Assembly (NCBI GenBank): GCA_021737145.1
Contig: JAIPEN010000008.1
Span: forward strand, 187,585-230,713
Direction: 5' to 3'
DNA from: Desulfarculaceae bacterium
GTDB lineage: Bacteria; Desulfobacterota; Desulfarculia; Desulfarculales; Desulfarculaceae
DNA: 43,129 bases
Shown here in pieces: positions 7,388 through 13,460 of this stretch. The notes beneath the pieces are model-generated. The model saw only the letters and a list, made by a program, of their open reading frames with translations, was not told the DNA's origin and did not search any database. The position numbers and the translations under genes were made by a program. Every line of letters starts with the position of its first letter. Positions within the stretch are counted from its first letter, which is position 1.

Positions 7388-7735
7388 CTATCTTTCTCCG
7401 GCCAGTTGGGCGTCGCGGGCCCGCCCGCCTTGCCAGGCGTCGTAAATTCCGTAGATCCACAGGGCGGCCATGAGCCCGCCCAGCACCCACAGCCAGGCGG
7501 TGCCTTCCTTGATCAGCTGGGCCCGCAGGGCGCCGATCTTGTCCGGCCCGGCGTAGCCGTCCAGGGCGATCACCGCCTGGGTGATCTTGTGTAGGGCGAA
7601 GCCCAGGGTGGCCATGAACAGCAGGCTGGCCGCGGCCACCATGAAGGCGCCCTTGCCCACCTGGCGGTTGACCAACTGCCCCAGGCCCGGGATCACCAGG
7701 CCCGAAAGCAGGGGCGATATAAGCGCCCGCTTCAA
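7388..7735 (-). CDS. Small membrane protein, TM2/DUF5683-like
   Basis: This 115-residue protein has two or three membrane helices: about 10-20 (LSGLVIPGLGQLV), 30-50 (AFMVAAASLLFMATLGFAL) and 80-98 (AWLWVLGGLMAALWIYGIYDA). The motif IPGLGQLVNRQVGKGAF resembles the PGLGQ-N-Q-KG turn of TM2/DUF5683 type small membrane proteins, and the final IYDAWQ fits the same group. The start is TTG at 7733-7735, 3 bp after the pyrE stop, with ggag about eleven bases upstream inside the end of pyrE. No function can be assigned. It links pyrE to the envelope-glycan part of the gene string. Confidence 0.75.
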   Translation of the reverse strand: MKRALISPLLSGLVIPGLGQLVNRQVGKGAFMVAAASLLFMATLGFALHKITQAVIALDGYAGPDKIGALRAQLIKEGTAWLWVLGGLMAALWIYGIYDAWQGGRARDAQLAGER

Positions 7736-7738
7736 AAT

Positions 7739-8518
7739 CTAATGCTCCCGCCCGTAAACCGCCAGGTATTCCTCTACACGTTCCACGTCGGACGCCTCCA
7801 GGGGGCGCATGACCCCGGCCACGTTCACCGGCTCGCCGGCCGAGGCCAAAAACTCCACCATCTCCCGGATGCCCAACAGGGCCCAGACCCGCACCCCGGT
7901 TTTTTGCACAAAGGCGGCCAGGGCGTCGGGGCCGCGCACCCCTTCCACCAGCTTGCCGCCGCCGCCGTACACTGCCTGGGTCTGCTGGCGGTCCACGGCC
8001 AGCAGCACCCCGGCCACCTGGAAAGGCTCGCCCAGGCGCTCGCCCTCGGCGTCCAGCTTTTCCAAAAGCTCCACCTTGGTGGCCATGGAGGTGCCCACAT
8101 CGTCGATGATCAGCAGCTTGGAGCCCGGCTTCAGGGCCCCGGTGACGAACATGGCCTTGGCCCCGCTGGCCTCGCCGTGGGTCTTGGCTTCCTTGCGGTC
8201 GTAGTCAAAGGCCAGATCCAGGCCCTGCTCCTGCCACAAGCACATGGCCGCGGCCTGGGCCAGGGCGCTGCCCTTGTAGCTGGGCCCCACGATCACCTCC
8301 ACCTCGCCGGCCACCTGGTTGTCCGCGATCCAGCCGGCCAGGCAGCGGCCCAGCTCCTGGATCGAACGGCCGGTGTTGATCTTGCCCAGGTTCACGAAGT
8401 AGGGGGTGGGGCGCCCGTCCTTGAGGCGAAGGTCCGGGGCGAAAAACAGGGCCCCGCTGGCGGCCAAAAGGCGGGCCAGGCGCTGCTGGTAGGGTTTCAG
8501 AGTGAACTGCTGGTGCAA
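7739..8518 (-). CDS. pyrE: Orotate phosphoribosyltransferase
   Basis: This enzyme makes orotidine-5'-phosphate from orotate and PRPP, the fifth step of UMP synthesis. The PRPP-binding motif is LLIIDDVGTSMATK, the orotate/substrate loop is LKDGRPTPYFVNLGKINTG (compare LKSGR-SPYF in typical PyrE), and IVGPSYKGSALAQ is the P-loop-like region. At about 259 residues it is longer than the usual 210-220, with extra length at the C-terminus. The chosen start is TTG at 8516-8518, preceded by aaagga at six bases. An in-frame ATG eight codons upstream (8540-8542) and another at 8587 are alternatives with poorer ribosome sites. It lies 89 bp after the DUF2156 gene and 3 bp before a small membrane-protein gene. 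The partners pyrK and pyrD lie further down the same string. Confidence 0.85.
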   Translation of the reverse strand: MHQQFTLKPYQQRLARLLAASGALFFAPDLRLKDGRPTPYFVNLGKINTGRSIQELGRCLAGWIADNQVAGEVEVIVGPSYKGSALAQAAAMCLWQEQGLDLAFDYDRKEAKTHGEASGAKAMFVTGALKPGSKLLIIDDVGTSMATKVELLEKLDAEGERLGEPFQVAGVLLAVDRQQTQAVYGGGGKLVEGVRGPDALAAFVQKTGVRVWALLGIREMVEFLASAGEPVNVAGVMRPLEASDVERVEEYLAVYGREH

Positions 8519-8566
8519 GGGGCTTCCTTTCCCGCCGGGCATGGGGCGGCGCTGCTTCAAACTAGC

Positions 8567-8594
8567 GCAAACCCGCTCCGGGCGCAAGGTTTGC
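8567..8594 (-). promoter_or_regulatory. Inverted repeat in the leader of pyrE
   Basis: A perfect 7-bp inverted repeat (GCAAACC ... GGTTTGC) with a 14-base loop lies 49-76 bp upstream of the pyrE start, in the only sizeable gap (89 bp) of the first part of the operon. A poor sigma-70-like pair (TTGCGC, 17 bases, TAGTTT on the minus strand) overlaps it. It could be an operator or an RNA hairpin affecting pyrE expression; there is no T-tract, so a simple terminator is unlikely. Confidence 0.3.
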
Positions 8595-8607
8595 CAGACG
8601 GGGCGCT

Positions 8608-9522
8608 TTAGAGAAAGTTCGGCGTAACCACGTACTTATTGACCATATGGTCCGGCTGGTAAGACTCCTTGGCCTTGCGCAGGCCGCTCAGGCCCAGGTC
8701 CTGCTCCCGGTTGATGTATTTCATGTGGGCCCAGGCGTTTTGCACGAACAACTTATTGATGGCCGCGTAGATGCCGTCGTATTCGGGATTGGCCTTTTCG
8801 ATGTGCACCACCGCGGTGTCCGGGTTCAGGGGCTCGCCCAGGCTGAAGGCGGCCACCTTGTCCTCGATTATGATCACCCCGCCGCTGTAGTCCAGGGAGT
8901 CGTAGTGGGTCAGGGCCTCGTAGATGGCCCGGTCCTCGGAGGCCAGGCCGGGGTCGGCCGCGCACTCGCGGATCTGGCACCACTTTTCCTGCATGTCCAG
9001 CACCTGGGCGATGAGCTCGGCCTCCAGGGGGCGGTACTCGAACTCATGGGTCTTGACGAACTTGTTGAAGTGGTTCTTCTTGCGGTGGAAACGCCGGCCC
9101 GGCAGATCGGCCAGCTCTTCGGCCAGATACACGTAGTCGCTGTTGGCTAGGTCCAGCTCCGTGCCGAAGCGCTCGCCCTCGTCCAGAGCCAGGGCCAGGC
9201 GCTCGCCCACCCGGTTCAACACCGGCGCGGCGCCCATTTCGGCCAGGTCGCGGCACAGGGCCTCGCAGGCGGCCAAGAGGTCGCCGCCCCCGGCCGGGGG
9301 CAGGCCGAAGGCCGGGCCGCCCTCGGGCGACACGATCACCAGCAAACAGCCCCCGTGCTCCCGCCAGAGGGGCTGGTAGTGGTGCCGCCACATGAACAGA
9401 TTGGAAAAGGTCAGTTCGCTGATACAGGGGGGGCCTTGGTGCAGATGGCGGTCGAACACCGGTTTTGCGCTAAGTTCCAGGGGTTGGTAGTCCGTTGGGG
9501 ACAAAAGGCGCTCCTTGAGCAT
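8608..9522 (-). CDS. DUF2156 protein (phosphatidylglycerol lysyltransferase C-terminal-like)
   Basis: This 304-residue protein is of the DUF2156/LPG_synthase_C family, which adopts a double GNAT-like fold and is related to aminoacyl-phosphatidylglycerol synthases such as MprF. Family marks are SELTFSNLFMWRHHY near residue 40, FHRKKNHFNKFVKTHE near 145-160, and the C-terminal LSGLRKAKESYQPDHMVNKY. The membrane domain of MprF is absent, so this is a soluble stand-alone form. Stand-alone members are common but their acceptor is generally unknown. The ATG (9520-9522) has no strong ribosome site. It is the first gene of the long minus-strand string and is divergent from glyA. Confidence 0.85.
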   Translation of the reverse strand: MLKERLLSPTDYQPLELSAKPVFDRHLHQGPPCISELTFSNLFMWRHHYQPLWREHGGCLLVIVSPEGGPAFGLPPAGGGDLLAACEALCRDLAEMGAAPVLNRVGERLALALDEGERFGTELDLANSDYVYLAEELADLPGRRFHRKKNHFNKFVKTHEFEYRPLEAELIAQVLDMQEKWCQIRECAADPGLASEDRAIYEALTHYDSLDYSGGVIIIEDKVAAFSLGEPLNPDTAVVHIEKANPEYDGIYAAINKLFVQNAWAHMKYINREQDLGLSGLRKAKESYQPDHMVNKYVVTPNFL

Positions 9523-9557
9523 TTGCGGGTAGTTGGGACAAGACGTATTTATTTAAA

Positions 9558-9586
9558 GTTCTACCGCAAAGCCCGGGATCAGCCAA
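9558..9586 (-). promoter_or_regulatory. Candidate sigma-70 promoter of the pyrE/envelope gene string
   Basis: On the minus strand, TTGGCT (9586-9581) and TAGAAC (9563-9558) are separated by 17 bases, each matching the consensus at four of six positions. The expected start of transcription is near 9551, about 29 bases before the DUF2156 ATG. It is the only plausible promoter I see in the 146-bp divergent region for the leftward genes. Confidence 0.4.
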
Positions 9587-9597
9587 GGGCCGCGGCG

Positions 9598-9626
9598 TTG
9601 ACAAGCCGGGGGGCCTATGCCATGTT
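9598..9626 (+). promoter_or_regulatory. Candidate glyA promoter
   Basis: A perfect -35 hexamer TTGACA lies at 9598-9603; with 17 bases spacing the -10 would be CATGTT (9621-9626), only three of six matches. The -35 is exact, the -10 poor, so the call is tentative. The leader to the glyA ATG would be about 36 bases. Confidence 0.3.
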
Positions 9627-9668
9627 TAGGTCTTTCTTAATGTAATCATCTCAGGGAACTGAAGCTTC

Positions 9669-10925
9669 ATGGACCACCTGCGCGCCACTGACCCCGAAAT
9701 CGACCAGCTCATTGAACAGGAAAAACAGCGTCAGGCCTCGGTTCTGCGCATGATTCCCTCGGAAAATTACGCCAGCCCGGCGGTCCTGGAGGCCACGGGC
9801 AGCGTGCTGGCCAACAAGTACTCCGAAGGCTACCCCTCCAAAAGATACTACCAGGGCCAGGAAAACATCGACGGCGTGGAGCTTCTGGCGGTCGGTCGGG
9901 CCAAGGAACTTTTCCAGGCCGAGCACGCCAACGTGCAGCCCTACTCGGGCAGCCCGGCCAACATGGCGGTGTACCTGGCCCTCATGGGCAAGGGCGGCAA
10001 GGTGCTGGGCATGGACCTGGCCGCGGGCGGCCACCTCACCCACGGGGCCAAGGCCAGCTTTTCGGGCATCTTCTACGAGTCCGCCTCCTACGGCCTGGAC
10101 CGGGACACCGGGCGCATCGACCTGGCCGGGGTGCGGCGCATGGCCCGGGAGTTCAAGCCCCAGGTCATCTTCTGCGGGGCCTCGTCCTATCCCCGCCAAA
10201 TAGACTTCGCGGCCTTTGCCGAGATCGCGGCCTCGGTGGGGGCCAAGCTGGTGGCCGATGTGAGCCACTTCTCGGGCCTGTGCCTGAGCGGCGACCACCC
10301 CGCGCCCTTCCCCCACGTGGACGTGATGACCTCCACCACCCACAAGCTCCTGCGCGGGCCCCGGGGCGGCATGATCCTGTGCAAGGCCGAGCTGGCCGGG
10401 GCCGTGGACAAGGCGGTGTTCCCGGGCTTGCAGGGCGGCCCTCACAACCAGGTCACCGCGGGCATCGCCGTGGCTCTCAAGGAGGCCGCCTCGCCGGACT
10501 ACGCCGACTACTGCCACCGGGTGGTCAACAACGCCAAGGCCCTGGCCGAGGGGCTCATCAGCCGGGGCTTCAACCTGGTCACCAACGGCACGGACAACCA
10601 TCTGGTCCTGATCGACGCCGGAGCGGCCGGGCTCACCGGCAAGGTCCTGGCCACGGCCCTGGAGCGGGCGGGCATCGTGGCCAACGCCAACAAGATCCCC
10701 TTTGACCCCCGCTCGGCCAACGATCCCTCCGGATTGCGCATGGGCACCCCGGCCCTGACCACCCGGGGCATGGGCGAGACGGAGATGGACCTCGTCGCCG
10801 GGCTGGTGCACCAGACTGCGGCCAACCTGAACGACGAGGGCGCTCTGGACAACATCCGCAGCCTGGTGGGTGAGCTCTGCGCCGGCTTCCCGGCCCCCGG
10901 CATCACTCCTGGCTCGGAGTGCTGA
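9669..10925 (+). CDS. glyA: Serine hydroxymethyltransferase
   Basis: GlyA interconverts serine and glycine while loading one-carbon units on tetrahydrofolate, using PLP, in the cytoplasm. The 418-residue length is normal. Motifs: MIPSENYASPAV (28-39), YSEGYPSKRYYQG (51-63), PYSGSPANMAVY (91-102), the PLP pocket VADVSHFSG (195-203) with Asp and His, and the PLP lysine Lys226 in TSTTHKLLRGPRGG. The N-terminal DPEI and C-terminal TPALTTRGMGE are also family features. The ATG at 9669 is the first in frame; its ribosome site (aggga, twelve bases away) is weak. It is divergent from the pyr/envelope string and stands alone. The supply of one-carbon units for nucleotide synthesis fits its neighbours, but this is only positional. 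Confidence 0.97.
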   Translation: MDHLRATDPEIDQLIEQEKQRQASVLRMIPSENYASPAVLEATGSVLANKYSEGYPSKRYYQGQENIDGVELLAVGRAKELFQAEHANVQPYSGSPANMAVYLALMGKGGKVLGMDLAAGGHLTHGAKASFSGIFYESASYGLDRDTGRIDLAGVRRMAREFKPQVIFCGASSYPRQIDFAAFAEIAASVGAKLVADVSHFSGLCLSGDHPAPFPHVDVMTSTTHKLLRGPRGGMILCKAELAGAVDKAVFPGLQGGPHNQVTAGIAVALKEAASPDYADYCHRVVNNAKALAEGLISRGFNLVTNGTDNHLVLIDAGAAGLTGKVLATALERAGIVANANKIPFDPRSANDPSGLRMGTPALTTRGMGETEMDLVAGLVHQTAANLNDEGALDNIRSLVGELCAGFPAPGITPGSEC

Positions 10926-11108
10926 TTTTTGAACCGCCGTTTTAGGCGCGATTAAAGCAGGTTAGCAACCCGCTCCCACCAAGGGGTGGCCAGAGTTCAA
11001 AAATTTGTACCCGCAGCGCCTGAAACCGGGGTTGGACCAAAAGGGGCCTCTAAGGGCAACTGGCTGAAATAAATTATGAAAAGTCTCGAAAAGGCAATTT
11101 GGGCTCGG
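10926..11108. other. Intergenic region downstream of glyA
   Basis: No convincing gene is seen. It holds a short hairpin (CCACC-aagg-GGTGG near 10975-10990) without a T-tract, so a terminator for glyA is not clear. The AT-rich end (about 11060-11100) lies upstream of the sigma-54 promoter and is where enhancer-binding-protein sites would be expected; I could not identify a definite one. Confidence 0.5.
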
Positions 11109-11125
11109 TTGGCACTCTACTTGCT
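11109..11125 (+). promoter_or_regulatory. Sigma-54 (RpoN) promoter
   Basis: TTGGCAC (11109-11115), five bases, then TTGCT (11121-11125) match the -24/-12 consensus TTGGCAC-N5-TTGCW exactly. The invariant GG (11111-11112) and GC (11123-11124) are 12 bases apart as required. Transcription would begin about 11136. No gene is read in this direction downstream; instead an intrinsic terminator follows at 11171-11210. Confidence 0.7.
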
Positions 11126-11135
11126 TGTATAAGAG

Positions 11136-11210
11136 GGCAACCAGCTTATCAAAGCCTTTTCTCCTTTCCAAGAGCGCGCCGGGGCTAGCCACCCGGCGCT
11201 CTCTTTTTTT
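11136..11210 (+). ncRNA. Putative sigma-54-dependent small RNA
   Basis: A transcript begun at the sigma-54 promoter and ended at the terminator would be about 75 bases. It has an unstructured 5' half with a pyrimidine stretch TTTTCTCCTTTCC (11157-11169), complementary to Shine-Dalgarno sequences of the GGAAAGGAG kind, then the terminator stem and U-tract. This is the layout of a trans-acting small RNA that masks ribosome sites. No start codon with a ribosome site and no open frame of useful length fits inside. The transcript is inferred; only promoter, terminator and the CU-rich stretch are seen. Confidence 0.5.
11171..11210 (+). terminator. Intrinsic terminator of the putative small RNA
   Basis: A GC-rich stem (AGAGCGCGCCGGG, 11171-11183, pairing with CCCGGCGCTCT, 11192-11202) has eight uninterrupted pairs, or eleven with a two-base bulge, and an eight-base loop. 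A run of seven T follows (11204-11210). It is a strong Rho-independent terminator for rightward transcription. Confidence 0.8.
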
Positions 11211-11318
11211 ATGCAACAAGCTGAAATACGTGGGCAAAAAAGCCCCACCCCCTGGAAGAGGCCTCAGCGGGCCCTCCCGGGGGGTGGGGAGTAATTTTTG
11301 TACCGGCTTATGAGGAGG

Positions 11319-11888
11319 CTAGGGCATGACCGCCGTGGCCAGGCGGGCCAGAGTCCCCTTTTTCTTCACCCGGCCATGCAGATAATCCAGGTCCGCCTGG
11401 GCGGCCAGCTCCGGCCGGGTGGCCAAAATGGCCGTGGCCGCCATCTCCGCGGCCCGGCGGGTCAGCTCGGCGCACTGGGCCATGTGGGCCTTGGCGTCGT
11501 GCTTCACCTTCTTGCTCAGCACCCGGCAGCAGGTGGAGCCCCGCTCCTTTTTGAACTGGTCGTGCAGCTCGTGGCTGGCCGTGGCCACCGACTTGGCGGT
11601 GCGCCCCCCGGCCTTGCCGTTGCCCAAAAACAAACCCAGGGACAGGGTGCCGCCGCTCACCGCGCCGCAGAGACAGCCCGCCCCGCCCAGGCCGTTGCCC
11701 AGGCCGGCGGTGAGGTTGTTGACCACCTCCGGGCTCAGGCCGCCCCCCAGGCCCTGGTTCAGGGCGGTGACCACCGCCGGGGTGCAGAGCATGTGGCCCG
11801 AGGCGAATAGGTCCTTGGCCTTGTCGGCCAGCAGGCGGCTCAGTTCAGCGGTGTCCAGTTCGGCGGCTTGCGGTAGGGGAGGGTTCAT
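11319..11888 (-). CDS. C_GCAxxG_C_C family redox protein
   Basis: This 189-residue protein fits the C_GCAxxG_C_C family (named for its cysteine/glycine motif), common in anaerobes and thought to be redox-active. It has the core GGAGCLCGAVSGGTLSLGLF (Cys72, Cys74), the upstream Cys35 in GHMLCTPAVV, the vicinal pair Cys120-Cys121 in GSTCCRVL, and Cys139 in HMAQCAEL. The AVV-ALNQGLGGGLSPE stretch before the core is typical. There is no signal peptide. The ATG is at 11886-11888, with only a weak ribosome site. A sigma-70-like promoter and a 17-bp palindrome lie upstream, indicating regulated expression. The gene seems to stand alone. Confidence 0.85.
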   Translation of the reverse strand: MNPPLPQAAELDTAELSRLLADKAKDLFASGHMLCTPAVVTALNQGLGGGLSPEVVNNLTAGLGNGLGGAGCLCGAVSGGTLSLGLFLGNGKAGGRTAKSVATASHELHDQFKKERGSTCCRVLSKKVKHDAKAHMAQCAELTRRAAEMAATAILATRPELAAQADLDYLHGRVKKKGTLARLATAVMP

Positions 11889-11907
11889 GCTTGTGCTCGC
11901 TTTGATA

Positions 11908-11931
11908 ATGAATCCCCGGAAAATCCCCGGA
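11908..11931. repeat. Short direct repeat in the leader of the C_GCAxxG gene
   Basis: The stretch AATCCCCGGA occurs twice in tandem within about 22 bases in the 54-base leader between the predicted transcription start (about 11942) and the ATG at 11888. It could be a protein or RNA-structure element; its meaning is unknown. Confidence 0.4.
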
Positions 11932-11948
11932 GAAAAACCTATCTTTGA

Positions 11949-11977
11949 ATTCTAATGGCGCGAGCCGCAAGCGTAAA
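11949..11977 (-). promoter_or_regulatory. Promoter of the C_GCAxxG_C_C gene
   Basis: On the minus strand TTTACG (11977-11972) and TAGAAT (11954-11949) are separated by exactly 17 bases. The -10 matches five of six positions and the -35 four of six. Transcription would start near 11942, leaving a 54-base leader. The -35 abuts the palindrome at 11977-11993. Confidence 0.55.
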
Positions 11978-11993
11978 ATCGTAAATTACGATT
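11977..11993. promoter_or_regulatory. 17-bp palindromic operator
   Basis: AATCGTAA-A-TTACGATT is a perfect inverted repeat (8-base arms, one-base centre) that touches the -35 box of the C_GCAxxG promoter. The size and symmetry fit a dimeric regulator of the ArsR, MarR or TetR kind. No regulator gene adjoins, so the protein is unknown. The NlpC/P60 gene (minus strand) ends 40 bp away, so the site should serve the C_GCAxxG gene. Confidence 0.55.
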
Positions 11994-12032
11994 CATTCCC
12001 ACTAAAACCATTGGAAAAGCTGATGGATGCGA

Positions 12033-13382
12033 TCAGGGGCAGCGGGCTTCGGGCGGGGCCAGGATCGCCAGGGCGCTGATGCGGGGCAGGAGCAGCCCCT
12101 CGGGCCGGGCCAGGTTGGGCAAATGGGCCCCCGGATTCAGGCCGGTTATCACCACCCGCCCCACCAGGGCGCGGCCCTCGCCTTGGGCGCTCCGGGTCTT
12201 CAGCCCCCACATGGCGTGCAGCACTCGGGGCTGGCCGTCCCGGCTGCCCAGGTAGAGCATCACGTGGCCGGGCATATAGAGCAGGCTCAGCCAGGGCACG
12301 CCCTGCCCGCGGATCGCCTTGAGCTTGGCCGCGTCGTCCAGGCCGCTCAGGTCGATCACCGTGCCCGTCTTGCCCTGGTCGGCCGAGTTGCGCGGCAGCC
12401 ACAGGCCAAAGGGCGCCAGCAGCTCCCTGGTCAGGGATGAGCAGTCGCGCTCGCCTCCCAGGCCGCCCCAGCCGTAGGCCCGGCCCATGAGCGGCCCGGC
12501 CAGCTCCACCAGATGCCCGGGGCTCAGGACCAGGGGAAAGGCCGCGCCCGCCGCGCGGGGCAGGGTGGCCAGGGCCAGGTCCGCCGAACCGTCCGCCCTG
12601 GCGCGGGGGATGAGCACCCGCCAGGCCCCGGGGGAGCCGCCCCGCAGGGGCAGCAGCCAGCCCAGGCTGGCCTCCATGACAAAGCGCCCGCCGGGCCCCC
12701 GCAGGGCCGCGCGGTCGCGGGTCACGGCCAAAAATTCGCCGCCCCGCCACACCGTGGCCTGGGCCCGGCTAAGCCGCCCCACCATCCCGGCGGGCAGCCA
12801 GCCCAGGGCCAGGGGGGTCTCGGCCACCAGCCAGTCGCCCCGGGGGCTCACGTGCCACACCCGCACCGGCATCCCGGCTGGCAGGGCGGTCTGCTGCAGG
12901 CGGTCAAAGGGATAGCCCCCGCCGGGGCCGGAGCCGTAGTCCGGCTGCCTGGTGGGCAACACCCTGAGGTCGCAGGCCGCCAGGGTCAGGCCCTGCCAGT
13001 CCGTGCTGGGGTAGCTGGCCGCGCCGGAGCGCTCCAGCAGGGCGTGGGCCCAGCCCGGAGCCCGGGGCCGCAGGTTGGCCCCCACCCCCGGCTCCTCCCA
13101 GGCGTGGTGACCCATGTGCAAAAGCTCCTCCCGGCTGTGCCGGGGCGCGTCGCGCAGCCAGGGGTCGAAGTATTGCCGCAGGTACTTGGCGGCCTGCTCC
13201 TTTTGCCAACCCGGCTTGACCAGGCAGCCCTGTTGCCCCGCGCGGGGGGCCAGGGGGGCCGGGTCCTGGGGCAACAGGATCACCCTCTCCGGGGCCGGCC
13301 CGTTGGGAGCGCAGCAGGCCCCCAGGCCCAGGGCCAGGGCCAAAAGCAGGGGGGCGATTATCGATCGGCGCGCGCCAGGCAA
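12033..13382 (-). CDS. NlpC/P60 family lipoprotein with SH3-like domain (peptidoglycan endopeptidase)
   Basis: This is a 449-residue lipoprotein likely to cut the gamma-D-Glu-diaminopimelate bond of cell-wall peptides. It has a basic start (MPGARR), a hydrophobic signal and a lipobox L-G-A-C with Cys23. The middle has the N-terminal NlpC/P60-associated region and an SH3-like part (DRLQQTALPAGMPVRVWHVS, GDWLVAETPLALGWLP). The catalytic domain shows the nucleophile Cys in YGWGGLGGERDCSSLTRELL (about 304), PFGLWLPRNSADQ, and the His in PGHVMLYLG (about 363). This arrangement matches the larger SH3_6-NlpC_P60 family. The start is TTG (13380-13382) with gaggaa seven bases upstream. It is divergent from the GlcD-type gene. 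Confidence 0.85.
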   Translation of the reverse strand: MPGARRSIIAPLLLALALGLGACCAPNGPAPERVILLPQDPAPLAPRAGQQGCLVKPGWQKEQAAKYLRQYFDPWLRDAPRHSREELLHMGHHAWEEPGVGANLRPRAPGWAHALLERSGAASYPSTDWQGLTLAACDLRVLPTRQPDYGSGPGGGYPFDRLQQTALPAGMPVRVWHVSPRGDWLVAETPLALGWLPAGMVGRLSRAQATVWRGGEFLAVTRDRAALRGPGGRFVMEASLGWLLPLRGGSPGAWRVLIPRARADGSADLALATLPRAAGAAFPLVLSPGHLVELAGPLMGRAYGWGGLGGERDCSSLTRELLAPFGLWLPRNSADQGKTGTVIDLSGLDDAAKLKAIRGQGVPWLSLLYMPGHVMLYLGSRDGQPRVLHAMWGLKTRSAQGEGRALVGRVVITGLNPGAHLPNLARPEGLLLPRISALAILAPPEARCP

Positions 13383-13460
13383 GAGAAGTTCCTCGGCTTG
13401 TGGTATTTAATTCAGTAGCATCTTACCAAACCATCCCTTGGCGCAACCCCGGAGGAGCGC

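Noticed and set aside
9651..10811. A long minus-strand frame opposite glyA
   Set aside because: It is antisense to a textbook serine hydroxymethyltransferase and has no motif.
10970..10992. Hairpin CCACC-aagg-GGTGG after glyA as a terminator
   Set aside because: The stem is short and no T-tract follows on either strand.
10962..11237. A 91-codon minus-strand frame downstream of glyA
   Set aside because: No ribosome site and no recognisable pattern; it overlaps the sigma-54 promoter and terminator, which explain the region better.
11125..11313. A 62-codon plus-strand frame starting inside the sigma-54 region
   Set aside because: It runs through the terminator stem and T-tract and has no ribosome site. 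A transcript from the sigma-54 promoter would end before most of it.
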